Shown here piece by piece: positions 30,266 through 42,768 of a DNA stretch of 64,000 nt. The DNA is from Drosophila miranda (lineage: Eukaryota; Arthropoda; Insecta; Diptera; Drosophilidae), in NCBI RefSeq assembly GCF_003369915.1, contig NW_022881603.1, positions 22,069,515-22,133,514 on the forward strand. Direction: 5' to 3'. The notes below the pieces were generated by a model. That model made no database searches and was not told the origin of the DNA. It saw only the letters and a program-made list of their open reading frames with translations. Numbering within the stretch: the first letter of the stretch is position 1; the number at the start of each line of letters is the position of its first letter. The translations under genes and the position numbers were made by a program.

Positions 30266-31154
30266 ACGTCTCAGACCGCGACACAACGGCCGAACCCGCG
30301 TCGGTGCTCGAAATAATAAATGAAAAAATCGGAAAAATAATTTAAATAAAAATAAACATAAAGTAACCTATATTCGAGAGAAAAAGCTTCGGTGTGCGAG
30401 GATCAAAGATAGCGATAATTCGAAGTGCGATTGCGTCGTACTCTCGGGAAAAAGGCAGGAGAGCGTGTGAGCATAAAATCTCGGCAATAACAAAAAACAT
30501 ACATATGCTTGTGGTTATGATTGAAATGTACCTAAGAATTTATGTTAGGCGCTTGATAAATGAACAAATTGATTGTTTAGAACAAAACTAAAACTACAAC
30601 ATCCATGAAAACAAACAAAAAGCTACAAATATCGTCAAATCACAAATTCATTCTCGTTACGTGCAGTGTTGTTGTCAATGAGTGTGGCTGCGTTTGTGTG
30701 TGTGTATGTGCATGCCGCCACCGCAATTGAAGACAAATACACCACTACAAAGGCAGTGAAAAAAAATACATTGTGTAGCTGTGTGTGTCGGTGAGCTCAG
30801 TGACGTCGCAGCAGAAGTCGGCGGGGCAGCGCGCAACGCCAGCGTCAGCTTCAGCATCGAACGTGTTAAAGTGACGAATAAACAACCGAAGAATCACATC
30901 GCGCTAAAGCAGGAGATAGACAAACAGAACGGTACAGACAGCCGAACATTTGTACAAATCTTTCACACATGCACCGACCCGACCCACTCGTATGCATATG
31001 CATACCCCGACGTAATAGTTGCCGCCGCAGACATTAAGGCTCTGCTCGGGCCTGTCTATCCCACTCGCGCTCTTGTTTACACAAACGCCCACATCCACAC
31101 ACCATCAGAACCATCACCAACCCCCGACCCCCGTTGTGCTGATATTGTGAATAG
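30266..31154 (+). other. lbk: Presumed lbk 5' UTR exon 1
   Basis: Follows the DRE/motif 1 promoter and ends at a consensus donor ATAG|GTAAGT (31155). The next plausible plus-strand acceptor of a gene is the lbk exon 2 acceptor TTGCAG at 55151-55153. The exon has many short upstream frames; the longest (30781 onwards) would run on into exon 2 and stop at 55241, out of frame with lbk, so I treat the exon as non-coding. The link to lbk is inferred from position and strand. Confidence 0.55.
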
Positions 31155-33732
31155 GTAAGTAAATGCCACATTCTGCTGCCTAATTAAGTTGGAAATTCAC
31201 TTTTGCCAAACATTAGTCTTTCTCTCTCTCTATCTCTCTCTGGCAGTCTCGGACTATCCTATACATTCTCTTTTTTTCCCAACTTTTTAACGATCGTCTA
31301 TGATTCTGTTTCTATGCCTCTACCAACTCCTGAGGCACCCAGCGGTGTGGTTGGACAAATACAAAAGATGAATGATATAGTCACAAATCAATTTTTCCGG
31401 GTTTCCCCATTGATCGTTTCGGTTCCATTGCCTCAGCAAATCCCATGCTGATTCAACAACTATGTATGTATTTCGGAAATTATTTTTGCGTTGAATTTCT
31501 CGGAACTAATCGCAAACCCATAAGCATTATTTCCATTGATTTTAATAACTTTCCAGAAAAGCAGCGATTCTGAAAAGCGTTTTCACCCTTTCTCCTCCAC
31601 CGTTTTCGCCGTGTGCCAGTTATTCCTCCGACTCTCCCCTTCGGTCTTCAGTCTTCTTCGGTTTTCCGCTGTTTTTCTGTTTTCTAATTAGCTATAATTA
31701 CACTTAATGCAATTTAGTTATGAGGCTCTGTTTCTGGGCCCCACATTCGTGAGTGCCTCAGCCTCAGCCCCGATGTTCATGCCGTTTCCATTTTTGCATT
31801 TATACATTTAACATTGATGTCGGATTTTATGATTAGTGCAAAGTTTTTTTTCCGTGCTGCTGCGGCTGCCGCTTTTCGATGCATTTGACTGATTTCGAAA
31901 CCAGAAGGGGGAATCGGGAGAACCGATAGAGAGGAAGGGGGCGGGAGTGGGTGAAAGCCCCTTCAGACAGCAGGCGTTGAATGCATTTTGTAGTTGTACG
32001 ATTTTACTCTTGGCCGATAAGTGAGTCCCGTTCCGAGGCAATACCAAAAAAAGTTTTAAAAAGTTAATGCATGTAGCTATTTTTTCCCAGAAAACTGGTA
32101 ATTTTTTGTACATATGTATGTAACTCATACTCTGTTTATTCCAAGGAAAAGGCAACTTCTGATACTTCTTCTACGTACGTATGTATATCGTCTATTTCTA
32201 ACATAATTGTAGCTCTGGGAACATTTTTGAGCATATCCAACATGTGACGAGGTATGCCAAACAGAACCATCAGAAATGGTTGAAGGCCAAATGGTTCCAG
32301 AGCTACGATTGTGTTTACCTGAGCATATAATATATTGTTCCTTGCCTTAAGGTGTGAATTCTAGCTAAATTCAGTACCACCTCCACATCATATGCATACG
32401 AGCAAGGGCCTGCCTGGCCTACCATTTCAGACTCGGCCAGGAGGAGATCATATCAGGTGGTGGTCTCATAAATAAATGCATTTAATGCTTCGTTGGCCGC
32501 CGAGTGGGGATGGGTGTCTGGTGTGGTGCTGGTGTGTTGCTGCAATTGCTGCAGATGGCCAGAGGTACATATGTTTGTACATACCTTTTGCAATGAACCA
32601 AACCAAACTTGACCATGGCATGTCCCTTGTCTCACGAAAGCATCTTCCAATGATGGAGTCGAGTCGCAGCTCCAAAAAAGCAACAGCAGAAGCAGCTCCT
32701 CATTATTAGCAATTTGAAATGCATTCAAAGCGGGATGCAGTGGGGTGTGGGTAAAGCGGAGATCGGGAGATCGAGTGTATCCAATTATTTCAGCATTTTA
32801 TGGCGTAAATTTCCTTAAACCCAGCCACTTTTCAGCTGAAACGAATCGCGCAAGCTAAAGAACGGCAACAATATAACGTCTGCAGGTAAGTCCCCACTAA
32901 AAAGGAGATGGAGATGGGGAGGGTAGGGGGCACGGCACGGGCACAGCTCCACAGCAGCAACAAATCTTAAAAAGGCAACAAGATTATTACACAGAAAAAT
33001 TCTTTTCTTCACACCTCGGCCAGACAGCCCAACGTGGACGTTTCGGAAAGGTCTCGGCAGCTGGGGCTGGGGCTAAAGTTTGAGTTGGAGTGGGGGCTTG
33101 AAAAAGAATGAAGGAAACGAAACGAAACCCAAACTCGAAGAATTAAATGCGACTTCAAAGAAAGGCACAGAAAAGCGGGCACACGGACAAGAAATATGGT
33201 CAAAACGAAGCTATGGTGCGAGTGTCGGGGGTCGGGGCCGATCCCGGGCCCAGGCCGGGCCCAGGCCAACACCACCACCACCAACAATGGACATAGTGTG
33301 CAACAACAATAAAAACCAATTTAAGCCGACGACCAAGCAACGTCTTTTGAAGTGTGTGGATCGTCGAGTGTGGAGTGTGTAGGATACCTCTGTAGGCTTG
33401 CCTTCTTGTCGGCTTTCGTTTAAGCGAGACTCTTGGACTGACGTCCCGAACCAACAACAACAACAACAACAAAAAAACGAAGGCATACACACAATCGGTT
33501 TCAGAAATCAGATTCGGTTCGAAGTTGAATAGTTTTGTTGTTGTTTTGAATTCTGTACAATATATATTATATGTATGTGTGTGTGTGTATGCGGGATATC
33601 TTTATCGCTCCTTCAAGGCATTGTGTATGTGCATGTGCCTGTAACTTTGGGTTAACTTAGGGTTCGAGGGATCTAGCTTAACAAATTACACAAAATATAA
33701 AACATGTTAGAGTTCATTTAAAGAACAAAAAA

Positions 33733-34813
33733 CGAGGGGGAACGTTGTGAGTTGCTGCGGACACCGCAACTCTACGGTTATACCCGATACTAAGTCAGTA
33801 TTGCTCTCCTCCGGCAGACGCCGCTAATATTAAACGACACGACAAAGAGTGCGTGCGAGAGAGACAGAAAATCAGTCTGAGCGTGACGTCGGGCGCTGCG
33901 TAGCCACTGCAAATTGATTTGTTCCTATTGGCTATAAAAATGATCTGATCTGATCCAGATTCAGCAATCTGATAGATATGGTCATTATCTATGATTCTGC
34001 GTTTTTAGTTTTCTCGAATGTGCAATATTGTGGATGCAACAGATTTTCGTCCTTTGTGTGGGCGGAAGGGGGTGGGGCGAAATTTTGAGTTACACGTTTT
34101 ATAGCAAGATCTAACAGGAGTGCGGATACCAAATTTGGTTACTCTAGCCTTAATAGTCTCTGAGATTTTTGAATATCCCCAGATTTTCGTCCTTTGCAGG
34201 GGCGGAAGGGGGTGTGGCGAAATTTTGAAACAAACTCGTCTCGGTCCGATATATTAGGAGTGTGCATACCAAATTTGGTTGCTCTAGCTTTTGTAGTCTC
34301 TGAGATCTAGGCGCTAATGTTTTACTCTAGAGAGAGACAGGGCGAGAAAAAATGAAATTGTTTTCTTGATGCTGGCTATAATAATAACACGATCCAATTC
34401 AGATTCTGCAGTCTAAAAGATATGGTCATTCTCTACGATTCTGCGTTTTTGGTTTTCTCGTATCTTTTAAATTGTGGATGCCACAGATTTTCGTCCTTAA
34501 GTAAGTGGGCGTAAGTGGGCGGGCGAAGTTTTGAAATATTTTTGTAGCAGTGACATATCACAGAAGTCTGGATCCAAAACATCGTTGCTCTAGCTCTTAT
34601 AGTCTTTGAGCACTAGGCGCTGAAGGGGACGGACAGACGGACAGACGGACGGACGGACAGACAGACAGGGCTCAATCGACTCGGCTATTGATGCTGATCA
34701 AGAATATATATACTTTATGGGGTCGGAAACGAATCCTTCTGGACGTTACACACATCCACTTTTACCACAAATCTAATATACCCCAATACTCATTTTGAGT
34801 ATCGGGTATAAAA
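33733..34813 (-). mobile_element. ~1.1 kb dispersed repeat, copy 2 (reverse)
   Basis: Starts ACGAGGGGGAACGTTGTGAG and ends GAGTATCGGGTATAA, the reverse of copy 1. Complete, with both terminal hairpins and the GACA/GACG tract near 34630-34670. GA-rich stretch GTGCGAGAGAGACAG near 33850. Flanked by A's on both sides. Confidence 0.88.
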
Positions 34814-34905
34814 AGGGTCTTGTCTTTGGAGAAATTCAAATGGGAACTACATTTTATTCCTTCCAGATGCAGGCGCTTTTGATTTGATTTTTGATTTCTT
34901 CTGTG

Positions 34906-36214
34906 CTACATTTTATGTTGTTTCCAACACTGGAACTACACTTTTTCAAATGATATTTATCCCGCAAACGAATTGGAGATCAACGGATTTAACTGCCGCT
35001 CTCTAGAATCAATAAATTTTTCATTCTAAATGCAATAAAAAATTGGAAAACGATCACAAAATCGCCGATTGGCTCTAATATTGGTATATTCAAAATAATG
35101 TATGATGCCGCCGTATTTAACTTACACTTACCGCACTAAAATACAGATACCCTGTTTATCTACGAATAATCAAAATAATCATTTCATTCCCACTTACGTT
35201 TTATGATCAAATCTTTTTCGCTAACACCTTTTTTCAGGCAAAATCCAATAAAAGCAAGTATTTCAAACAAGCCAGTCAAGTAGAAAATAGGTTCATTAAT
35301 GTGATAAGACTATGTGGGCAGGGCTGAAAGATCTAGATAGCTAGTAATATTCCACGGAATATAGAAAATGAGGAATATGATGCAATTTGCATACAAAAAA
35401 TTCGTCAGTATATTTACGGTATATTTTTTAAATAAGATGGTATATTTCGGAGGGTCGGAGCAGTGCTGCCAGATTTTGAGAGTCACCATAAGCTAAATTG
35501 ACGAAAAAAATAAGCTAGACTAAGCTAAAAATTAAAAAAAAAAACTTAAAAATAAGCTAATTATACAAAAACACATCAAAATAATGAAGAATTGAATTTT
35601 ATTGATATTTTGTTTTCAATTATTATTCTTTTTTAAACTTTGCACTCCTTAATTATATTTTGTATAATAGCAACAAAAAATATGAATTTTGTCCTATTTC
35701 TTAATAAAGATTGACAAATATTACAATAAAATCTAAAAACAAAATTGTTTTGTACCACATTTTTTTTAAGCCAAAATAAGCTAAATGAAATTGGAAATAA
35801 GCTAGATTTAAAGCTATTTGGTTTTAAAATAAGCCAAATCTAGCTTAAAATAAGTTGAAATGGCAACACTGGGTGGGACGGGTATATTGTATCGATAAGT
35901 GCGGTCACACTGACGTCTCAGACCGCGACACAACGGCCGAACCCGCGTCGGTGCTCGAAATAATAAATCAAAAAATCGGAAAAATAATTTAAATAAAAAT
36001 AAACATAAAGTAACCTATATTCGAGAGAAAAAGCTTCGGTGTGCGAGGATCAAAGATAGCGATAATTCGAAGTGCGATTGCGTCGTACTCTCGGGAAAAA
36101 GGCAGGAGAGCGTGTGAGCATAAAATCTCGGCAATAACAAAAAACATACATATGCTTGTGGTTATGATTGAAATGTACCTAAGAATTTATGTTAGGCGCT
36201 TGATAAATGAACAA
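34906..36214 (+). repeat. Promoter-region duplication, inserted copy inside lbk intron 1
   Basis: Matches 29259-30567 base for base except for a few substitutions (for example near 35623 and 35968). It includes DRE 35890-35897, motif 1 at 35902-35912 and the start of the 5' UTR exon, but not its splice donor. A transcript starting here would need another donor. Confidence 0.93.
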
Positions 36215-36533
36215 TGTATTTTTTTTCACTGCCTTTGTAGTGGTGTATTTGTCTTCAATGAAGTGGACAGACGGACGGACGGACAGACAGACAGGGCTCA
36301 ATCGACTCGGCTATTGATGCTGATCAAGAATATATATACTTTATGGGGTCGGAAACGAATCCTTCTGGACGTTACACACATCCACTTTTACCACAAATCT
36401 AATATACCCCAATACTCATTTTGAGTATCGGGTATAAAAAGGGTCTTGTCTTTGGAGAAATTCAAATGGGAACTACATTTTATTCCTTCCAGATGCAGGC
36501 GCTTTTGATTTGATTTTTGATTTCTTCTGTGCT
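36215..36533. repeat. Fold-back junction plus tandem repeat of 34660-34905
   Basis: 36215-36259 is the exact reverse complement of about 30727-30771 in the lbk 5' UTR exon. Then 36264-36533 repeats directly the end of the 1.1 kb element and the adjoining intron sequence seen at about 34637-34905 (AAAAAGGGTCTTGTC… to TTCTTCTGTGC). The intron resumes with TTCCAGTGCGG. The pattern indicates template switching during repair. Confidence 0.88.
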
Positions 36534-37905
36534 TCCAGTGCGGAAGACACTGCAGTTTGTGTCTCAATATATATTTTGCCTCTATATCTAGTGGAATCAT
36601 CGACTGAGGGCCTTGAAGTCATGGCAATTGGTGTGCCAATATTTGGCTCTGCAGCTTGTGGATCTGCAGAGTCTGGATTTTAAAAGAGCGTTTGCAACGG
36701 ACTAGTAGTCATGGGGGAAATTGTTCATTGTATTGTGAGTCCGAAGATACATATGTTTTTTACTGAAGAGAACGTATGGGTTATGTTATAGGGATCGTAT
36801 GTATGTGTAGGTTTCAAGGGTTGTCCTTGACAAAACATCCATCAGATACATTGAACCGAAGACTATACAATATCAAGATGTTGCATGAGGAACAAATGCT
36901 TTTTAAATTTTCGTTTGACGCTTCATGGTACGGGCGCGCGGGGCTAGAACTTCAATTCTCTTTTACGCTACCTTCGCCTCCGAAATGCTACTCGGCTTCG
37001 TCAATGCCTAGGTCAGCGTCGAGTCGGTGTGAAAGCATGTCAGTGTGTGCGTGCCGAAACCGTAGGGCAGCGTGGTCGCTGATGTCTTTGGCGCGGCACA
37101 GTGGGGACTCAGCCGAAATAGTCAAAAAATTGTATGAGTGCTTTAGATAAATTTAATGTACGCATCTAATAGAGAATTTTCCATTCGAATTTTCAAGATA
37201 ATTTTAGTTTAGGAGATATAAGCACTCAAAGTTTAACATTTTTTCAGTGTGCAAATATTTATTGAACTCATATTCACTAACTAATTTACCAAGCTGAGAC
37301 GGCCAAAGGTCCCACTGTGCCGCTCCAAAGACATCGGCGATCCGCGACCACCGCTTCGACGGTGCTGAGGCTCGAGAGTCTAGAATTATTTCGTTGCTGG
37401 TGAAGGCATTGCCGAACAGACGAAACCGATGGGCAGCGGGGTAGCGGTAGAGACGAAGTACAGGCGAAAAGGGAATTGAAACACCGCGCGAGTTACCAGT
37501 TCGTCCTTCTCCTTCTTGTAGATGGTCCTGGTTGTTCTTGTATGGGTTTATATTTCTGTCTTTTCCAAAGATTGGTGTTTGAGTTTGAATAAAGTATGAC
37601 TGTTTGGTTTTGAGTTCAAAATTGAAGTGTTCTGAGTTTATTAATTATGTTCTTAGGAAGCCTTCGCAGAGGCTTTGAGTTTAGTACATAAGGCATACAT
37701 AAGTATAAAATGTTGCAACGGGCTAGCGTATGTGAAACCGCCGAGTCCGCACTACGCCGGATGTCGGGTTCCAGTTTCGATGTTGTTTTTATGTTAAAAT
37801 GTGTAGGCGGCTGTTTGTGCCGCGTTAAGTAGAATGTTGCGACAGTCAAAGTATTCGAAGTGTTGAGCTGGACATTACAATGTCCGGGTTGAATGACATA
37901 GTCGT

Positions 37906-39306
37906 TCAACGGGACATTGCCATGGCCCGAGGGGTTTTAGGTGGGGGTGCCGCGGTACCGTTATCGGTAACTCCTACCCCCTTAACTTGGAACGATGGCC
38001 ACAATGAGGGTATTGCCAACGAAGCCGTGGCAGGAGTTACAACGGAGTCCAGGCTAGCGGGTGTGAAAGTTATTGTTCTGCGTTTGAAGATCCATACGAG
38101 GGTTGTGGCTATGAGCAGGATTCCGATGAGCACATAAACGGCTGTCAAGTGTGCAGTTGCTTGGTCTCTTAGTCGGATAACCTCCAGGCTGTTCTCCAGA
38201 TCATTTAGGTGTAAGTCTTGGAGGCTCAATTCCTTATTTGAGGTTAATGTCGTTAAGTTTTGAATATGCGGCATGTTGATCTTAATTTTGTCTGCTATGG
38301 TGGTGGCAGCGTCGACATATTTGATGCCGTCCGCGGAGATTGAGCAGTTCTCGTAGTGGATGACCATGGAGCTGCTGAACGTCTTGTTTGACATGCAATC
38401 GGACGTAATATTTACATTCTTGGCGTTGAAGATTAGTAGTAGACCCTTTATTGGTACGAATATTCGCGGTTGGTTTCCGCCGTTGATGATATTGCAAGTC
38501 GCTTTGCTATTGTTGAGTAGGCTGATTAGACAGTCTGGATTTGTCGGTGCTGTCGGGGTTTCACATACATGCAATTTGCCCAGTTTAATACAAGGTGAAT
38601 TTAAGATCTTAATTTCTAGCTTATTTCTAATAATGTATTGTGTGAGAATTACAAATTTTGTGTTGTTGAACGGTAAGGGTATTAATCGGTACAATTGGTA
38701 TTGTTCCTGTGATAGCATGGGTATTTTAATATTAAAAGTTAGAGTTTTGTTTACTGTTGTTGATTCCAGTGAAAGTACGTTATACATTTCATGGTCTAAT
38801 TCTATTGTAATATTTTGTTGTGACAGTAATTGTTTAATTTTTTGAATCTCCTCTGAATTTAAGATATATTTTGGGATTAATTTTAATTTGGTGAATAGCA
38901 GGCTCTCCGCTATGTTGCTTAGGTGATTATATAATATGTCTATACTATAAGTTATTCGATTGATATATTGTATAAGTTGTATAGTGTGTTGTTCTGAATC
39001 TAGTTCTTTAGAGATTTTATTTTGGTAAGTGTTTATGAAATTACTGATCGCTTCTTGTTCGATGTTGATATGGTTCGTAATATTTTTAAATCTAATTAGT
39101 GTCTCTTTCCTAAATTTCTGGCTGAGCTCTAAATTTTTGTTAATATTTGCGAAATTGTTGGTTATTTTTGTCTCATCGTCGGCATCCATATTGCCTGAAA
39201 CGATCTTTACTATGCTACCTAGTCCGTTAATCAATCCCCTCCTCGGTCTGTTATGCGGGAGTAAGGTGCTCAATCTTTCTAACACCTGCTGAATCTTTTC
39301 ATACAA
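37906..39306 (-). CDS. Element 1 env-like protein
   Basis: 466-codon frame of errantiviral envelope type. A basic cleavage-type site (RPRRGLINGLGS) near residues 21-32 is followed by the conserved segment leading to SGNMD, a long coiled-coil-like helical region, and a C-terminal membrane anchor (about residues 412-430) with a short tail. The frame lacks an obvious N-terminal signal peptide, so the true start (usually reached by splicing in this group) probably lies upstream, in sequence now out of frame. It is an endogenous insect retroelement relic. Confidence 0.75.
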   Translation of the reverse strand: MYEKIQQVLERLSTLLPHNRPRRGLINGLGSIVKIVSGNMDADDETKITNNFANINKNLELSQKFRKETLIRFKNITNHINIEQEAISNFINTYQNKISKELDSEQHTIQLIQYINRITYSIDILYNHLSNIAESLLFTKLKLIPKYILNSEEIQKIKQLLSQQNITIELDHEMYNVLSLESTTVNKTLTFNIKIPMLSQEQYQLYRLIPLPFNNTKFVILTQYIIRNKLEIKILNSPCIKLGKLHVCETPTAPTNPDCLISLLNNSKATCNIINGGNQPRIFVPIKGLLLIFNAKNVNITSDCMSNKTFSSSMVIHYENCSISADGIKYVDAATTIADKIKINMPHIQNLTTLTSNKELSLQDLHLNDLENSLEVIRLRDQATAHLTAVYVLIGILLIATTLVWIFKRRTITFTPASLDSVVTPATASLAIPSLWPSFQVKGVGVTDNGTAAPPPKTPRAMAMSR

Positions 39307-39644
39307 TGTTAGTTTTAGGTCAGAGAATTCGTTGTCGTTAGGTAAGTTATCGATTACTTTGATAAGTTTTTCTGCTGTTACTTCGTAGTCGTTTAAGTGG
39401 ATGACGTGGTTTATATTTTTAAATTAATTTACTACTCTAGCCGGTCCCAGGTTGACCTTTATTAACGGCTGGTCCTTATCCAAAACGTCGAGCAAAAGTC
39501 GTTGTGCATGCCCTAGCGTTAGTCTGTAAGAGTTTAGTTTAAGGGGTAGTTAATGCATGGTGTAAACTTTTACTTTAGTGTTTGTGTTTTTTTTTTGTAT
39601 TATTTTTTTGTTTGTATTATTTTTTTGTTTGTTTTTTTTTTTTT

Positions 39645-41715
39645 TTATGTGTTTGTGATTGTTTTGGTTAATTTTCTTATCTTTTGTTTGTGTAATTTCT
39701 GTTTCTTTGCTGTTCGTAAGGTTATCCCGTTGTCTACTAAGGCTTTATGTGTGCTGAAACGCGGTGTTAATTTGTTTCTCCTATTTTCCTTCCTAAATAT
39801 TAGATTACCCGTTGGTACGGTGGGGGCCTCTATCCTAGATTCATTCGCTTTTTCTGTTCTTTTATAGGTCTGGTTTTCCATGTTTAGCTTGACTGCTGGG
39901 TAAAGTGTAGTTTGGAATTCGTTAAGTTTTGTCAAGTATTCATGTTCGTTATTAAATTGGATTGTTTTATCGAAAATGTGTGTTCGTCCACTGAATAGTT
40001 CGAAAGGTGTCAAGTTGGTACTGCTGTGGATGGCATTGTTGTAAGTTATTATGGTTTCGTCGAGGATTTCGTTATGGTCTTGTGTCAATTTCAATTCTTT
40101 CCTCTTATTGAGGATTATTCTATAGATTTCTGTTAGTGTTGAGTGTAAGCGTTCGACTGTCGAATTGCTGCTTGATTGTTGGAAGGAAGTTATATGCAGC
40201 TGGATACTGTACTGTTGAAGAAAGTCTTTGAAAACAGCTCCCGCAAATTCGGCACCTTGGTCGAGTATTATCTTTTTGGGTAAGCCGAAATGGCTCATTA
40301 AGTCTTTGAATGCTTTTGTGACGCCAACAGAGTTTCTGTTTGTTAGTGGGTAGGCTTGTGCAAATTTAGACAATTTATCAATAATTGTCAGGTTGTAATT
40401 ATTGTTGATCGTATAGATGTCTGTGTGAATGATATCTAATGGTCCGTTCGGTATTTCGGGTAAAACGAAAGGCGGTTTTTGTGGTTGCCTATCATATTTA
40501 AGGGTGAGGCATACCTCGCAATTTCGGATTATTTCGGAAATTTCGTTTTTCAATTGAGGTATGTAGAACTCCCTTTTCAGGTGTTCGTATGTCTCATCGA
40601 TCCCCCTGTGGTTATTTTTCGTGTGGTACGTTTTGATTAATTCTTTAGTCTCGCCTGGGTTTGCTGGTTCCGCAAGGAAAATTAAGCATCTACAAATCTT
40701 GTAAATGTTGCTATCCGAAAAATATTTAGAATACGATATCTCTATACTGTTGAATATTTCGTCGGTAGTGTGGATTGCCAAAGTCTTGTTGGGTATGAGT
40801 AAGGTTTTCAATATAGTAGAGGTTTTTTCTAACGTAAAAGAAGGTTCGGAGATAACTCTACGAACTTTGTGGGTGAACGGAACCGTTTTCACGCATGAAG
40901 CTATCGGGTTGATTTTAAATATCGCTTGAATAGAGAACTGGTTCAACGGGCTATTGGTTGTTGGTATACTAGGGGTTACTGTGGGGCTGGTATCATTTAC
41001 GCAGATATTTGGCTCTATTCTACTTAGTGCATCTGCTACAACGTTCTGTGAACCTTTCCTGTAGCCTATTTCGTAGTCATACTCGGAAAGTGTTATTTTC
41101 CAGCGAAGGAGCTTTGGGTTCTGACCCTTGAAATTGCCTAACCAAACTAGGGGCTTGTGATCTGTGACAATTCTGAACTTCTTCCCATATAGGTATGGGC
41201 GGAAGTACTTTACCGCCCAAACTATAGCCAGCATTTCCTTTTCTATCGTGGAATACCGGGTTTCTGCGTCTGTCAAGGTCCTACTAGCAAAACAAACTGG
41301 TTTATCTGCGTTATCTGGGCCTTGGGAGAGCACGGCCCCTATAGCGAAGTTACTCGCGTCAGTTGTAAGGGTGAATGTTTTTTCGAAATCCGGGTACTGT
41401 AATATAGGGTCGTTAGTTAGTAGCTTTTTGCAAAGTTCAAACGCTTGTCGGAACTCCGAATCGATTACGACCGATTTGCCCCCTTTGAGCTGTTTTGTTA
41501 TTGGTTTCGTAAGCTTAGCGAAGTCCCTGATGAATTTCCTGTAATACCCTAGCAACCCTAAAAAGGATTTGTTTTGTCTGGTGGTTTTGGGACAGGGAAA
41601 GTCTTTTCTGGCTTTTATCTTGTCCGGGTTTGGTCTCACGCCTTCTTGGGTAACTATGTGTCCTAAAAAGTCTATTTCTTTCCTAAGAAAGTTCGACTTG
41701 GTTAGTTGTATTTAT
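39645..41715 (-). pseudogene. Element 1 pol, RT end / RNase H / integrase part
   Basis: Frame reaching 41639 continues upstream to the repeat insertion. Recognisable parts in order: RT thumb/connection (FLGLLGYYRKFI), RNase H (TTDASNFAIGAVLSQ; ATVEKE-like TIEKEMLAIVW), the integrase HHCC zinc region ending CEVC, then the integrase core with D (IIHTDIYTI), D (DQGAEFAG) and E (STVERLHSTLTE). Separated from the first half of RT by the nested repeat, so it is not translatable as one protein. Confidence 0.85.
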
Positions 41716-42768
41716 ACCCGATACTCAAAATGAGTATTGGGGTATATTAGATTTGTGGTAAAAGTGGATGTGTGTAACGTCCAAAAGGAATCGTTTCCGA
41801 CCCCATAAAGTATATATATTCTTGATCAGCATCAATAGCCGAGTCGATTGAGCCATGTCTGTCTGTCCGTCTGTCCGTCCGTCCGTCTGTCCGTCCCCTT
41901 CAGCGCCTAGTGCTCAAAGACTATAAGAGCGAGAGCAACGATGTTTTGGATCCAGACTTCTGTGATATGTCACTGCTACAAGAATATTTCAAAACTTTGC
42001 CCCGCCCACTTCCGCCCCAACAAAGTGCGAAAATCTGTGGCATCCACAATTTCGACGATACGAGAAAACTAAAAACGCAGAATCGTAGAAGATGACTATA
42101 TCTTCTAGACTGAAAATCTGAACCAGATCGTATAATTATTATAGCCAGAATCAAGAAAACAATTTCATTTTTTCTCGCCCTGTCTCTCTCTAACACACAC
42201 GTAGCATAGCCGGCTTTGCTCAGAGACTATAAAAGCTAGAGCAACCAAATTTGGTATCCACACTCCTAATATATCGGACCGAGACGAGTTTGTTTCAAAA
42301 TTTCGCCACACCCCCTTCCGCCCCCGCAAAGGATGAAAATCTGGGGATATTCACAAATCTCAGAGACTATTAAGGCTAGAGTAACCAAAACCACTATAAA
42401 ACGTATATCTCAAAATTTCGCCCCACCCCCTTCCGCCCCCACAAAGGACGAAAATCTGTTGCATCCACAATATTGAGGATACGAGAAAACTAAAAACGCA
42501 GAATCATAGATAATGATCATATATATCAGATTGCTGAATCTGGATCAGATCAGATCATTTTTATAGCCAAAAGGAACAAATCAATTTGCACTGGCTACGC
42601 AGCACCCGACGTCACGCTCAGACTGATTTTCTGTCTCTCTCGCACGCACTCCTTGTCGTGTCGTTTAATATTAGCGGCGTCTGCCGGAGGAGAGCCATAC
42701 TGACTTAGTATCGGGTATAACTGTAGAGTTGCGGTCTCCGCAGCAACTCACAACGTTCCCCCTCGTTT
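41713..42768 (+). mobile_element. ~1.1 kb dispersed repeat, copy 4, nested in element 1 pol
   Basis: Begins ATACCCGATACTCAAAATGAG and ends CCCCCTCGTTTT. The host site is a short T run in the RT coding region: the flanks GTTGTATTT and TTAGGTTAG restore continuous RT codons when the insert is ignored. This gives a clean view of the insertion site: T-rich, with at most 1-2 bp duplicated. About 40 bp shorter than other copies, with a loss near 42390. Confidence 0.88.

Larger units (their letters stand above)
29259..30567 (+). repeat. Promoter-region duplication, original copy
   Basis: A 1309-bp stretch that recurs, with only a few base changes, at 34906-36214 in the lbk first intron. It spans the AT-rich flank, two motif 6 sites, a 411-bp inverted-terminal unit, the DRE/motif 1 promoter and the first ~300 nt of the presumed lbk 5' UTR. 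Confidence 0.93.
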
